A stretch of 64,000 nt of DNA from Haloactinospora alba (GCF_006717075.1 NZ_VFQC01000003.1:62001-126000), one strand, 5' to 3'. Counted from the first letter of the stretch, positions 18,477-27,954 are shown. The notes: a model not told the origin generated them from the sequence alone. Program-made: numbers and translations.

Positions 18477-18971
18477 TCACCCCTCCAGGGGAAGCTCCGT
18501 GGCGCTGACGACGATGCCGTCCTCGTCGCTGTACAGCCAGGAGCCGGGGGTGAAGACGGTGTTGCCGAAGGTGACGGGGACGTCCTGGGCGCCCGCCCCG
18601 GCCTTGGCGGACTTGCGGGGGTTCGACCCCAGCGCCTTGATCCCCAGGTCGATGCCGGCGAGCGTGGCGACGTCCCGGACGGCCCCGTGGATGACCACCC
18701 CGGCCCAGTCGTTCCCGGCCGCGGCCTCGGCGATCAGGTCCCCCATCAGGGCGCTGCGCAGCGAACCCGCGCCGTCGATCACCAGGACCCGGCCCTGCCC
18801 GGGCTGGTGCAGCAGCTCCTTCACCAGGCCGTTGTCCTCGTGGCACCGGACCGTGGCGACCGGTCCGTGGAAGGTGGTCCGCGCCCCGAACTGCCGGAAC
18901 TGGGTCGCGCAGCTGGCGATCGCGTCCCCGTGCGCGTCGATCAGGTCCGCGGTGGCGACGTTGGTGGTCAT
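18477..18971 (-). CDS. RraA-family protein (regulator of RNase E / HMG-CHA aldolase fold)
   Basis: 164 residues from the ATG at 18971; longer in-frame reading to 19067 is not needed. RraA hallmarks: [48 protein letters not shown] and [15 protein letters not shown]. The family includes RNase E inhibitors and 4-hydroxy-4-methyl-2-oxoglutarate aldolases. The D-x-G-x(20)-R-D pattern (GAVRD) is compatible with aldolase activity. The exact role is unresolved. Confidence 0.88.
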   Translation of the reverse strand: MTTNVATADLIDAHGDAIASCATQFRQFGARTTFHGPVATVRCHEDNGLVKELLHQPGQGRVLVIDGAGSLRSALMGDLIAEAAAGNDWAGVVIHGAVRDVATLAGIDLGIKALGSNPRKSAKAGAGAQDVPVTFGNTVFTPGSWLYSDEDGIVVSATELPLEG

Positions 18972-19244
18972 GGCACTCCTCACGGTTGGCAACGGTGGCC
19001 CCAAGTTACTGGCCGGTCCGGTGGCGCGCGCGTCGGGGCGCCGTGGCGCGGGGGACGTCCATTCCACTTCCGCGTCCGTGGAAGGTGTCGCCAGGGCGAT
19101 TTCATCCTCTGAGTTGGCTGTCGTATCTGCTGGTCATGCGATCCCAGGGGGATCGAGCGAGCGAGTGAAGCAGTCGTTGGGGTTCCCCCAACGCCGGGTA
19201 GTTAGGGGTTGCCGGAAAATAACTTGGCCATTTGGCTTCGTCCG

Positions 19245-19700
19245 TTAGTCGGTGTTGGCCGCGTGGTTGGTGATGTCGGCTGGGGCTCTCAGGCGGGTGT
19301 CGGTGGGGTGGGGGATGTGTTCGATGGCGTCCAGCAGTGGGCGGGTTCGGCGGATGATGCGGTGTGTGGGGGCACCCTGTCCGGAAAATAGGGGGCCCAC
19401 AGCCCTCACATGTGCTGGGTAGTGCTTCACGGCCTGGTCAGGCTCGCCGGTCTGGCACAGGATGGTGCCCTCATCGCCGGGCTGCTTGCCGGGCTTTCTC
19501 TCCGAACGGGTGCGCAACGAGCGCGGGGTGGGCTCGGCCGGACCATCACTGGAGGGCGGCTTGGACGAGGTAGTGGAGTCCAGACTCAGCCACTGCTTCA
19601 ACTCGGCGTTCTCCCGCTTGAGCTGCGTATTCTCGGCCTCCAGCTTCTCCGCGCGCGCGAGTAGCTGCTCAAGCGACGCGTCAGAAGAAGGGGAAGGCAT
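19245..19700 (-). pseudogene. IS66-type transposase N-terminal remnant
   Basis: 151-residue reading with the IS66 transposase N-terminus: a Leu/Glu heptad segment (LLARAEKLEAENTQLKREN), then KPPSSDGP, ERKPGKQPGDEG and a degraded RRTRPLLDAIEH segment. The zinc-finger cysteines and the whole catalytic domain are missing, so it is a truncated relic. It lies at the left edge of the AT-rich bacteriocin locus and marks past mobile-element activity there. Confidence 0.75.
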
Positions 19701-19779
19701 GGCTCGATCATGCCGTTGACCGCTGTTGCGCAGGCGCTTTTTTTCGACATCAGCGACGACCTGCCCGTTATGTCTGAAT

Positions 19780-20017
19780 TCCAGAAATAGCGTGAATAGC
19801 TACGTTTTTCCTGGATTCAGCTATCAGTGCAGGTGATGGGAGGTTGTGTTTCTTTCGCTATGATTGTTACCGTTTTCAGTAATTGTTTAATAACCAGCAA
19901 TGCGAGGGGTTGTCGGGCTGAGAATATTTCGAATATAAGGTTTTTATGTTTTGAATAAATTCCTTTTCTTTGGTCGTGCTTTTGATAAATTACCTATTTA
20001 CCTATTAAGGATTGTAC
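19780..20017 (+). promoter_or_regulatory. AT-rich promoter region of the bacteriocin gene
   Basis: This stretch is strikingly AT-rich against the GC-rich surroundings. It includes T-runs, and a short palindrome around ATATTTCGAATAT (19924-19936) that could be an operator. TTAAGG at 20005-20010 is the ribosome-binding site. No gene was found within it. Individual promoter boxes cannot be fixed with confidence because many TAT-like hexamers occur. Confidence 0.5.
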
Positions 20018-20311
20018 ATGAAGTCCTTTGTGAGACGAGCTACCGCAATAACCGGTATTGTTGTCGGGCTGTCATTCGGGAGCGCCGGTGCTGTCGTGGC
20101 CGCCACCGACCATGTCGGTGGCGGGGTATGGTCACACGGTTTTTCCGATGGTGACGTCTACTCGTCATATTACCACAATTCTGTCTGTCATGGGTCCACT
20201 GCTGTGGGAACTTACACGGACCGTGATGAGGCCAGTGCTGGGTACACATCATATGCCAGTGCCCCTGAAGCCTGGGCGAACAACCAGACTTACTGGAATA
20301 AAACCTGCTGA
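20018..20311 (+). CDS. Lactococcin 972 family bacteriocin precursor
   Basis: 97 residues from the ATG at 20018, with AAGG 7 bases upstream. A Sec signal peptide (RRATAITGIVVGLSFGSAG) is cleaved near Ala28/Ala29, leaving a mature peptide of ~68 residues. Family features: WSHGFSDGDVYSSYYHN, CHGSTAVGT and the C-terminal YWNKTC. Lactococcin 972 acts on septum formation by binding lipid II in lactococci (known for the founder). Cys57 and Cys97 could form a disulfide. Followed by a second broken copy, a DUF1430 membrane protein and an ABC ATPase, the standard locus layout. Confidence 0.88.
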   Translation: MKSFVRRATAITGIVVGLSFGSAGAVVAATDHVGGGVWSHGFSDGDVYSSYYHNSVCHGSTAVGTYTDRDEASAGYTSYASAPEAWANNQTYWNKTC

Positions 20312-20339
20312 TTCGAGGAGAATAGGTAGACTCGGTTAG

Positions 20340-20619
20340 ACGGTTTCCCTAACTCGCTTTCTGGCAGCATGTGTTGTGGCCGGAACGTCCAGTATTGCTG
20401 CTACGGATTATGTCAATGGTAGTGAATGGAATCATGGAATATATGGGTCACGTATTCGATTCCGGTTTAATTGGACTACTGCCATGCGGTCGACTGTCAC
20501 GGTTTCACCGCTGTGGGAACGACTGCCGTACGAGGTAAGACGGGGCTGGGAATTGGTTCGAGGTAGCTACGGTCTGCGTCGTGGGAAATAACCAGAGTTA
20601 CTGGCGCAACACCTGTTGA
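20340..20619 (+). pseudogene. Frameshifted second lactococcin-972-like precursor
   Basis: Pieces of a paralogue of the preceding gene appear in three successive frames: AGTSSIAATDYVNGSEWNHG, then CHGFTAVGT, then NNQSYWRNTC before the TGA at 20617-20619. The signal-peptide start is lost because an in-frame TAG (20337-20339) lies directly upstream. At least two frameshifts break it. Both cysteines of the intact copy are retained, which supports their importance. Confidence 0.82.
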
Positions 20620-20692
20620 TCTTTTTCTATTCAGCGGGCTCGTCGACAGATTATCGTTGGCGAGCCTCCTATTCGTCTCCCAGGACCCTTTG

Positions 20693-22768
20693 GTGCCGAA
20701 CCGCATTCTCATATTGGCCTACACGGCCTGTATCGCCTTCGCAACGCTCATCGCCTTCATGCTCGCGGCTACCGCTGAGCAGACCATGTATGTTCTCGAG
20801 GACTCGGAACTGGTGTGGATCACGCAAGACGAGGGGGGCCACGACAACGATGAGGTTGCGCGTAGCGTGCAGCAGGTTGCCGACGAGTACGATGCTGCGA
20901 TTGGCTACACCATTCTGGACACCCACGAGCCATCCTCGCGGGCCCACATGTACCTTGCGGTCTCGGACTCCGACTCCCGGTACGCCAACTGGCTGGAGGA
21001 GGGTTATCCGTCCTTCAGCCGGAGCTTCAACGTGGAAACCCACCCCATCGGTGATTTTGGAGAGGTGGGACCCAAAGGCCACTATCTCGTGTTCGGTCCG
21101 CCGGAGGCCGAGTCGGCTCTGCGGGAAGCGTTAGCCGAACAGGGGCTACACGAGGCATCGGGAACACAGGTCACCCAGCTGCGGCACTTCTTCGCTGACG
21201 GGCGCCTGTTCAACCTCGTGGCCGTGGCGCTACTCACCAGTGCGGTCGCTGTCGGTGCAGGGGTCCTGTTAGCTTCGCGTGGCTACGCGGTCATGCGCCT
21301 GCAAGGCCACCCCTATGCGGAAATCTTGCGTCGTGACTTGGCCGGCGTTACCCGGATGTATGCCCTGGCCCTGCCGGTAGCGGCCGTCGCCGTTCTGGCC
21401 TTCCTCGGTCTGTACAACGGGTGGAGTCAGATCGGTTTCTACCTGACCTTGGTAGGGACGTTCCTGGGGATCCTCGCGATCCCGTGCCTGCTGGTGCACG
21501 CCGGCATGCTCGGCTTGGTCCACACTACAGCTATCCTTCCCGCGCTCAAGGGTCGCCTTCCTGTACGTAGCGCTACCGTGTCGATCTATCTGGTGCGGGT
21601 GCCGGTGTTGGTGCTGACCTTGGTGATCGCCACCGGTGTGGTCACCGCTGCCCAGAATGCGCGTGAACAGGCCGCTGGTCTGGAGATCTACGAGCAGTAT
21701 GGGGACACCTCCCGTCCTGCCCTGAGCGCCAACTACGGTTGGTCGGACGCCGATGCGGTCGACCAGGAGCTGGGGCCGTGGCTGCGAAAGGTCGACAACG
21801 ACGGAGACATGGTTCTAGTCATCGACGTCCCTCCGTTCGAACTGCTGTCCGCAAACCCTTCCAATGAGCGTGCACCCGGTCCGGACGCCCCGATTCTGGT
21901 CGTCAACGACACCTACCTAGACGAGCAGGAAGTGGTCTCCCCATCGGGGGAGCGCTACGGCGCTGGCGAAGATATCCGGGTCATCGTCCCGGAGTCGGCC
22001 TCGGCCCACAGCGACGAACTTGTTCAGGGCTTCACGGACAACTGGCTTGGCGTGAACGGCGAATCCGACCGCGAATTTGACGTGAACGTCCTGCCATCCG
22101 CTAATGACCAGACACTGTTCACCTACGGTTCGGGCGGCCACAACGGGCCGAGATCCCTGCCGCTCATGCGCGACCCGGTGATTATCGCCCTGCCCAACGG
22201 CGATGTGCTTTCCGACTCCGCCTACGTCAGTCACATGAGTAGCCGGGCGACCGTTTTTCCCACACCAGGGGTGGTCGAGGAGTTCCGTGCCGAGAATCCG
22301 AAAGTCTCCCGCTACATTTCCATAGTCGAGACGCTGACTACCAGCGCACTGAAGGAGCACGCCAACACGTTAGTCACCCTGCGGACCGAGTCATTCAATC
22401 TTGTGGGTGCTGGGGCCGTGCTTGTGCTGACCGCTGTGGCCGCGTGCATCATCCACGTGCGCACCCGGGCCCAGGCCATCTTCGCCCGCCACATCAGTGG
22501 ATGGGGTTTTCTGTCCACACACCGCAGACTACTGACGATCGAGGTGGCTATCGCGGTGGCCTTCACCGGCTGGGCTACCTGGGACGCCCTCAACGCTCTG
22601 GCGGCCGCGAACGACCCGACGGCTCCGACGCCACCCAAGGCGATGAACGTCAGCGGCGCCGAACCGTTCTACGCCGGAGGGATAGCTCTGGTATCACTGC
22701 TCATCACTATCGGCGCACTCGTCCTGTTCCATCGTCGTATTGTCCGCGAAGGCGCTTCCCAGGTTTAA
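20693..22768 (+). CDS. Bacteriocin-associated integral membrane protein (DUF1430 type)
   Basis: 691 residues from the GTG at 20693, chosen because AGGA lies 7 bases upstream; a TTG at 20657 would add 12 residues. Topology is FtsX/MacB-like: helix 1 near the N-terminus, ~140-residue outside domain, four helices around residues 170-330, a second outside domain of ~250 residues, then three helices at the C-terminus. This is the usual partner of lactococcin 972 genes, thought to give export and/or immunity with the ATPase. It ends 11 bp before the ATPase gene. Confidence 0.85.
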   Translation: MPNRILILAYTACIAFATLIAFMLAATAEQTMYVLEDSELVWITQDEGGHDNDEVARSVQQVADEYDAAIGYTILDTHEPSSRAHMYLAVSDSDSRYANWLEEGYPSFSRSFNVETHPIGDFGEVGPKGHYLVFGPPEAESALREALAEQGLHEASGTQVTQLRHFFADGRLFNLVAVALLTSAVAVGAGVLLASRGYAVMRLQGHPYAEILRRDLAGVTRMYALALPVAAVAVLAFLGLYNGWSQIGFYLTLVGTFLGILAIPCLLVHAGMLGLVHTTAILPALKGRLPVRSATVSIYLVRVPVLVLTLVIATGVVTAAQNAREQAAGLEIYEQYGDTSRPALSANYGWSDADAVDQELGPWLRKVDNDGDMVLVIDVPPFELLSANPSNERAPGPDAPILVVNDTYLDEQEVVSPSGERYGAGEDIRVIVPESASAHSDELVQGFTDNWLGVNGESDREFDVNVLPSANDQTLFTYGSGGHNGPRSLPLMRDPVIIALPNGDVLSDSAYVSHMSSRATVFPTPGVVEEFRAENPKVSRYISIVETLTTSALKEHANTLVTLRTESFNLVGAGAVLVLTAVAACIIHVRTRAQAIFARHISGWGFLSTHRRLLTIEVAIAVAFTGWATWDALNALAAANDPTAPTPPKAMNVSGAEPFYAGGIALVSLLITIGALVLFHRRIVREGASQV

Positions 22769-22779
22769 GGAGCCCACCC

Positions 22780-23412
22780 GTGATCCGTACTGCCCAACTG
22801 ACCAAGTCCTTCGGTGAGCGCACCCTGTGGCAGGGCGTCGACTTGACGCTTCCCTCCGGGCGGATGCTCGCCCTGGTAGGTCCCTCGGGGTCGGGCAAGA
22901 CCACTCTGCTCAACTGCCTCGGGCTGTTGGAGAAGCCGAGCAGTGGTGACATCCTGCACGGTGAGAAGAGTCTGACCCACCTGGGCGCAGGGGGACGGCG
23001 CCGCTTCCGTAAGGCCCACCTGGGGTACCTGTTCCAGAACTACGCCCTGATGGAGAACGCCACGGTCAGACAGAACCTGGATTTGGCTAGGCGCGACCGC
23101 GAGCGCCAAGCCCACGCCTTGGAACGGGTAGGTCTGGCCGGGCGCGGGGGCGAGAAAGTGCATCGCATGTCCGGTGGTGAGCAGCAGCGCATCGCGCTGG
23201 CCCGTCTTATGGTCAAGCAGCCCTCCCTGGTTCTGGCCGATGAGCCGACCGGGGCGCTGGATGAGGGCAACGGGCGTATGGTCATCGACACACTGCGCCA
23301 GATGGCGCACGAGGGGTGCACGGTGGTGGTCGCTACGCACAAGGAAGACGTGCGTGACGGCTGTGACGACGCGTTCGACGTGCACACCCAGTGCCTCTCT
23401 GTAGCAGTGTAA
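22780..23412 (+). CDS. ABC transporter ATPase of the bacteriocin locus
   Basis: 210 residues from a GTG with AAGGAG 7 bases upstream. Walker A GPSGSGKTT, Q-loop LFQNYALM, signature SGGEQQRIALAR, Walker B LVLADEP, D-loop GALDEG and switch histidine ATH are all intact. It is a short MacB/LolD-type ATPase that would energise the preceding DUF1430 membrane protein. It is the last gene of the locus; hemL follows after 197 bp. Confidence 0.9.
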   Translation: MIRTAQLTKSFGERTLWQGVDLTLPSGRMLALVGPSGSGKTTLLNCLGLLEKPSSGDILHGEKSLTHLGAGGRRRFRKAHLGYLFQNYALMENATVRQNLDLARRDRERQAHALERVGLAGRGGEKVHRMSGGEQQRIALARLMVKQPSLVLADEPTGALDEGNGRMVIDTLRQMAHEGCTVVVATHKEDVRDGCDDAFDVHTQCLSVAV

Positions 23413-23609
23413 GGCGGCCACGCCTACTTGGTCCCAGACGGGACTGTGTGGATCCCGCCTCCGTCACCTTGGCCGTGGCGGGCACCACCCTCCGGAGTCC
23501 ACATCGCGAGGATCCCGCTTACCGGACAGCCGGGCCACCCGGGTGACAGGGAAGTGGTGGTCGGGACACGCGTTGCCGGTGTGCTGCGCGCGAGTGACAC
23601 ACTGGGAGT

Positions 23610-24905
23610 GTGGGTACACATCAGACTTCCGTTGAGCTGTTCGACCGAGCCGGTTCCGTCATCCCGGGCGGGGTGAACTCCGCCGTACGCGCCTTCGGCG
23701 CGGTGGGCGGGACCCCGCCGTTCATCCGTTCGGCGCAGGGCCCCTACCTGACCGACGCCGACGGCAACACCTACGTCGACCTGGTCTGCTCCTGGGGACC
23801 GATGCTGCTGGGCCACGCCCACCCCGCGGTCACCGAGGCGCTGCACGCGGCCGTGTCGGGCGGTACCTCCTACGGCGCCCCCACCGAGGGTGAGGTGGAG
23901 CTCGCCGAGGAGATGACCGCGCGCACCCCCGCGGAGAAGGTGCGGCTGGTCAGCTCCGGCACCGAGGCCACCATGTCGGCCATCCGGGTCGCGCGCGCCG
24001 CCACCGGCCGCACCAAGGTCATCAAGTTCGCCGGCAACTACCACGGCCACGTGGACGGGCTGCTGGCCTCCGCCGGCTCCGGGGTGGCGACGTTCGGCCT
24101 CCCGGACTCGCCCGGCGTTCCCGCGGGTACGGCGGCGGACACGATCGTGCTGCCCTACAACGACATCGGGGCGGTCCAGCGCGCGTTCGCCGAGCACGGC
24201 GACGACATCGCCTGCGTGATCGCCGAGGCGTGTCCCGCGAACATGGGCGTCGTCCCGCCGCGGGACGGTTTCAACGCCCGCCTGAAGGAGACCGCGCACG
24301 CCAACGGGGCGCTCCTCGTGCTGGACGAGGTCCTGACCGGCTTCCGGGTCAGCGCGGGCGGTTGGTACGGCCTGGAGGGCCTCGCCCCCGACCTGGTGAC
24401 GTTCGGCAAGGTCATGGGCGGCGGGCTGCCCTCCGCCGCGTTCGGCGGGCGTGCCGACCTCATGGACCTCGTGTCGCCGGCCGGCCCCGTCTACCACGGG
24501 GGGACCCTGTCCGGGAACCCGCTGGCGACCGCCGCCGGACTGGCGACCCTGCGCAACGCCACCCCCGAGGTCTACGCGCACATCGACCGGGTCGCCGAGC
24601 AGGTGGCGGACGCCGCGGAGCAGGAGCTGAGCGCCGCCGGTGTGCCGCACCGCGTGCAGCGCGGCGGGAACCTGTTCACGGTGTTCTTCACCGACGCCGA
24701 CGTCGCCGACTTCGACGATGCCCGCGCGCAGGACACCAAGCGTTACGCCGCGTTCTTCCACGCGCTGCTGGAACAGGGTGTGTACCCGCCGGCGGCGGCG
24801 TTCGAGGCGTGGTTCTTCTCCGCGGCCCACGACGACGCCGCGGTCGACCGGGTCGTCTCGGCCCTGCCGAAGGCGGCCCGGGCCGCGGCCGAAGCCGGCG
24901 AGTAG
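23610..24905 (+). CDS. hemL: Glutamate-1-semialdehyde 2,1-aminomutase
   Basis: PLP enzyme that converts glutamate-1-semialdehyde to 5-aminolevulinate, the substrate of HemB. It has 431 residues from the GTG at 23610. Conserved [40 protein letters not shown] and the PLP lysine Lys267 in [11 protein letters not shown] are visible. It is separated from the rex-hem operon by the ~8-kb accessory block, so it has its own promoter and may escape Rex control. The shine-dalgarno is close to the start (GGGAG). Confidence 0.95.
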   Translation: MGTHQTSVELFDRAGSVIPGGVNSAVRAFGAVGGTPPFIRSAQGPYLTDADGNTYVDLVCSWGPMLLGHAHPAVTEALHAAVSGGTSYGAPTEGEVELAEEMTARTPAEKVRLVSSGTEATMSAIRVARAATGRTKVIKFAGNYHGHVDGLLASAGSGVATFGLPDSPGVPAGTAADTIVLPYNDIGAVQRAFAEHGDDIACVIAEACPANMGVVPPRDGFNARLKETAHANGALLVLDEVLTGFRVSAGGWYGLEGLAPDLVTFGKVMGGGLPSAAFGGRADLMDLVSPAGPVYHGGTLSGNPLATAAGLATLRNATPEVYAHIDRVAEQVADAAEQELSAAGVPHRVQRGGNLFTVFFTDADVADFDDARAQDTKRYAAFFHALLEQGVYPPAAAFEAWFFSAAHDDAAVDRVVSALPKAARAAAEAGE

Positions 24906-25034
24906 GGCCGGGTCGCCGGACGCTGGCCGCCACGAGCGCCGCGCACCGCCCCGGCCCGACCCCGGGGCGGGCGGCGCCGGCGGCGTGGCGGTGACACTCC
25001 ACACACGCGATGGGAAGGGGGCGGCTCGCCCGTT

Positions 25035-25664
25035 ATGACCACGACCACTGTCGTCCATCTCCTCCGGCACGGTGAGGTGGACAACCCCGCCGGCGTGCTG
25101 TACGGGCGGCTGCCCGACTTCCACCTGAGCAAGCGCGGCACGCGCATGGCCGAGCTGGCCGCGTCGTGGTTCGACGGCCGGGACATCGCCGCCGTGTACT
25201 CCTCACCGCTGGAACGCGCCCAGGAGACCGCCGAGGCGCTGACCGGGAGGTTCGGGATGCAGGCGCGGACGGACGAACGCCTGCTCGAGGCGGCCAACTC
25301 CTTTCAGGGAAGAAACGTCAGCGCGCGAGCGTTCACCCAACCGCGGACCTGGGCCAAGCTGTACAACCCGTTCCGGCCCTCGTGGGGCGAGCCCTACACG
25401 GACATCGTCGCCCGCATGACCGGGGCGATCACCGAGGCCCGGCAGCAGGCGCGGGGGAGGGAAGCCGTGTGCGTCAGCCACCAGCTGCCGATCTGGGTGG
25501 TGCGCCGCGCGGCGGAGAACAAGCGGCTGTGGCACCACCGCCGCCAGTGCAACCTCGCCAGCGTGACCTCGCTGCGGTTCGAGGGGGACGCTGTGGTCAG
25601 CGTGAGCTACAGCGAACCCGCCGCCGAGCTCTACGGCTCCGGTTCGGCCGTCGCGGGGGCGTGA
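25035..25664 (+). CDS. Histidine phosphatase family protein (phosphoglycerate-mutase-like)
   Basis: 209 residues from the ATG at 25035. The catalytic LLRHGEVD motif is at the N-terminus, the second Arg is in YSSPLERAQETAEAL, and the second His is in CVSHQLPIW. This is a small phosphatase-type member and not the glycolytic mutase, which is at 47808-48554. It follows hemL by 129 bp as in other actinomycetes. The substrate is unknown. Confidence 0.88.
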   Translation: MTTTTVVHLLRHGEVDNPAGVLYGRLPDFHLSKRGTRMAELAASWFDGRDIAAVYSSPLERAQETAEALTGRFGMQARTDERLLEAANSFQGRNVSARAFTQPRTWAKLYNPFRPSWGEPYTDIVARMTGAITEARQQARGREAVCVSHQLPIWVVRRAAENKRLWHHRRQCNLASVTSLRFEGDAVVSVSYSEPAAELYGSGSAVAGA

Positions 25665-25808
25665 ACACGCGCCGGGCCGCGGTCGGTGCGGCACCCGTGC
25701 GCCGGGGGTAACCTGGCCGGCGGGTGGCGCCCGTCACGACGGCGGGCGACCGGTCCGCTTCTGGCGCGTCCCCCGCGCCGCGTACCAGCATCCGCGAGAG
25801 GTGGTCCC

Positions 25809-25907
25809 GTGGGAGCCACGGTAGAGATGCGCCGTGTGCGCATGGCGAAGAAGAGACACCGCAGACTCGTGGCGAGGACACGCACGCAGCTTCGCGACAC
25901 CGGCTGA
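25809..25907 (+). CDS. Small ribosomal protein bS22 (AURKAIP1/COX24 domain)
   Basis: 32 residues from the GTG at 25809: VGATVEMRR, then VRMAKKRHRRLVARTRTQ. The core RMxKKrHRKLlrrTRvQRR is the hallmark of the mini-protein found in actinobacterial ribosomes (mycobacterial bS22). A strong GAGAGG ribosome-binding site lies 8 bases upstream. The next gene being an NAD-dependent epimerase matches mycobacterial gene order. It is easily missed because of size and GTG start. Confidence 0.85.
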   Translation: MGATVEMRRVRMAKKRHRRLVARTRTQLRDTG

Positions 25908-25973
25908 CCCCGCCGGTCCGACCGCGAGTTGCGAACGTGCGTGTCCCCCGTCAACGAAACGAGGCGTGTCCCC

Positions 25974-26975
25974 ATGGGCAGTGTTCTTATCGTCACCGGC
26001 GTCTCCCAGTACCTGGGGGCGCGGGCCGCCGCCGAGCTCCAGGCCGAACCGGGCGTCAGCCGGGTGATCGGTGTGGACTGGGAACGACCCGAGCACTCGC
26101 TCGGCGGTGCCGGCTTCGCCTTCGCCGAGCTGCACGGCGACAGTGTGGGACGGCTGATCCGCGACTCCGGCGCGGACACGGTCGTCCACCTGGGGCTGGC
26201 CGCCCCGGACGCCCCGACCGGCACGGCCGGGGCGTCGGACAGCGCCACCGGCACGATGCAGGTGCTCGCCGCCTGCCAGAGCTCCGAGAGCGTGCGCCGG
26301 CTGGTGGTTGGATCCGACGCCACCGCCGCTGACGGTCCGCACCCGCGGGACCCGGAGGGAACGGCGGCCGCGGGGGAGCGGCCGTACTCCGCGGGCGCGG
26401 ACGGCGCGGCCGGGGTGGAGCGCTACACGCGGGGGCTGACCCGCCGCCGCCCGGACATCTCGGTGGCCGTGCTGCGGTTCGCCAACGTCGTCGGCCCGTC
26501 GGTGGAGTCACCGCTGCGGCACTACCTCGACCGCAGGATCGTCCCGACCGTGCGGGACTTCGACCCCTACATGCGGTTCATCCACGAGGACGACGGGGTG
26601 GAGGCCGTGCGCAGGACGGCGCTCGGCGACCGCGCCGGTGTGTTCGACATCGCCGCGGCCGGGGCGATGTCCCTGTCCCAGTGCCTGCGCAGGGCGGGGC
26701 GTTCCGGCGTCGCCGTTCCCGAGCGGGGGTTGCGCGTGTTGGGCGGGCTGTCGCGGCGGGCGAGGGCCGCGTACTCGCCGGAGCGTCTCCGCTCACTGTG
26801 CTGCGAGCACACCGTGGACGCCACCAAGGCGGAGCGGGCCCTGGGGTGGACGCCCACCTACACCTCCCAGGAGGCCTTCGACGCGTTCCTCGCCCAACGC
26901 GGCGCCTCCGGGGCGCTGCCCGTGCCCGCACCGGGGGCGGCCGGGGTCGCGTGGAGCCCGGCCGGCGGGAACTGA
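25974..26975 (+). CDS. NAD-dependent epimerase/dehydratase family protein
   Basis: 333 residues from the ATG at 25974. Rossmann start SVLIVTGVSQYLGARAAAEL (variant TGxxxYLG), VIGVDWERPEH and VVHLGLAAP. RFANVVGPSVESPLRHYLD and YMRFIHEDDGVEA follow the extended SDR pattern seen in mycobacterial GalE2/GalE3-type proteins. A canonical YxxxK is not evident, so catalysis may be altered. It converges on the HAD gene with 1 bp between the stops. Confidence 0.82.
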   Translation: MGSVLIVTGVSQYLGARAAAELQAEPGVSRVIGVDWERPEHSLGGAGFAFAELHGDSVGRLIRDSGADTVVHLGLAAPDAPTGTAGASDSATGTMQVLAACQSSESVRRLVVGSDATAADGPHPRDPEGTAAAGERPYSAGADGAAGVERYTRGLTRRRPDISVAVLRFANVVGPSVESPLRHYLDRRIVPTVRDFDPYMRFIHEDDGVEAVRRTALGDRAGVFDIAAAGAMSLSQCLRRAGRSGVAVPERGLRVLGGLSRRARAAYSPERLRSLCCEHTVDATKAERALGWTPTYTSQEAFDAFLAQRGASGALPVPAPGAAGVAWSPAGGN

Positions 26976-26976
26976 G

Positions 26977-27954
26977 TCACATGCCGGCGGGCGGGCGCCC
27001 GTTCGCGTCGGAGCCGCCGGCGCGGTTCCGCAGCGCTCCCACCGCCAGGGCGCCGGCGAGCGCGCCCGCGGCGGGGATCGCCGCCCGTAGTTTCCCGCGG
27101 TGCGCGCGGAACTCGTGGACGGGCCAGCCGCGCGCCCGGGCGTGGGAGCGCAGTTCCTCGTCCGGGTTGACGGCGTGGGGGAAGCCCACCTGGTTCAGCA
27201 TCGGAAGGTCGTGCGCCGAGTCGCTGTAGGCCGCGCAGGTGCGCAGGTCGAGCCCTTCGTGTGCTGCCAGTGCCCGCACCCGCCGCGCTTTGACGGGACC
27301 GTGCAGCAGGTCGTCGGCGAGCCGCCCGGTGTAGACCCCGTCGACGGTCTCGGCGACGGTCCCCAGCGCTCCGGTGAATCCCAGACGCCGCGCGACGGTG
27401 GTCGCGAACTCCACGGGCGCGGCCGTCACGAGCCAGACGCGCTGTCCCGCCGCGAGGTGGCCGTGCGCCAGCCGAAGCGCCCCCTCCCAGATGCGGTCGG
27501 AGACCGTCTCGTCGTAGATCTCCTCGCACAGGGCGGTGAACTCGCGCGTGTCGTGCCCGGAGAGGAAGGCGAGGAGGGTGTCGCGGGCCGCGTGCAGGTG
27601 GCGGAGCCGTTCCCTGCCGCTGATCCGGAACATCGCCTGGCCGAGGGCGCACCGGAGCATGTCGCCCCTGCCGAACAGGTCGCGGTTGGCCAGCCCGCGC
27701 GCGAAGTAGTAGAGCGAGGCGCCCCGTACCATGGTGTTGTCCATGTCGAAGAAGGCCGCGCTGCGTTCCGCGGCCGGGGCGCGGCCGGCGGCTGGCCGCT
27801 CGGGGGTACTGCCGGTCGAATACGTTCGGTTACTCCCTGCGTGACGGGTGCGGGCCGTCGGCGCCCGGTCGCCGCGGTTCCGACGGCGCGGTGGGTACCG
27901 GCCATGTTCTCCGGGAACCGCCCTTTCCGCCCGACGAACACGGCCGTGATCCAT
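26977..27954 (-). CDS. HAD-IB family phosphatase (SerB1-like)
   Basis: 325 residues as read from the ATG at 27954. HAD motif I FFDMDNTMVRG places the catalytic Asp at residues 70 and 72. Motif II is LVTAAP, motif III uses GPVKARRV, and motif IV is YSDSAHDLPML. A C-terminal hydrophobic stretch (AAGALAGALAVGAL) may touch the membrane. The first ~65 residues are Arg/Pro-rich and no other ATG/GTG/TTG is in frame before motif I, so the true start is uncertain. A CRP-like palindrome covers the ATG. Confidence 0.82.
   Translation of the reverse strand: MDHGRVRRAERAVPGEHGRYPPRRRNRGDRAPTARTRHAGSNRTYSTGSTPERPAAGRAPAAERSAAFFDMDNTMVRGASLYYFARGLANRDLFGRGDMLRCALGQAMFRISGRERLRHLHAARDTLLAFLSGHDTREFTALCEEIYDETVSDRIWEGALRLAHGHLAAGQRVWLVTAAPVEFATTVARRLGFTGALGTVAETVDGVYTGRLADDLLHGPVKARRVRALAAHEGLDLRTCAAYSDSAHDLPMLNQVGFPHAVNPDEELRSHARARGWPVHEFRAHRGKLRAAIPAAGALAGALAVGALRNRAGGSDANGRPPAGM

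Noticed and set aside
16753-19248. 831-codon plus-strand frame over the LysR/SDR/RraA genes
   Set aside because: Antisense to three recognised proteins; no domain seen in it.
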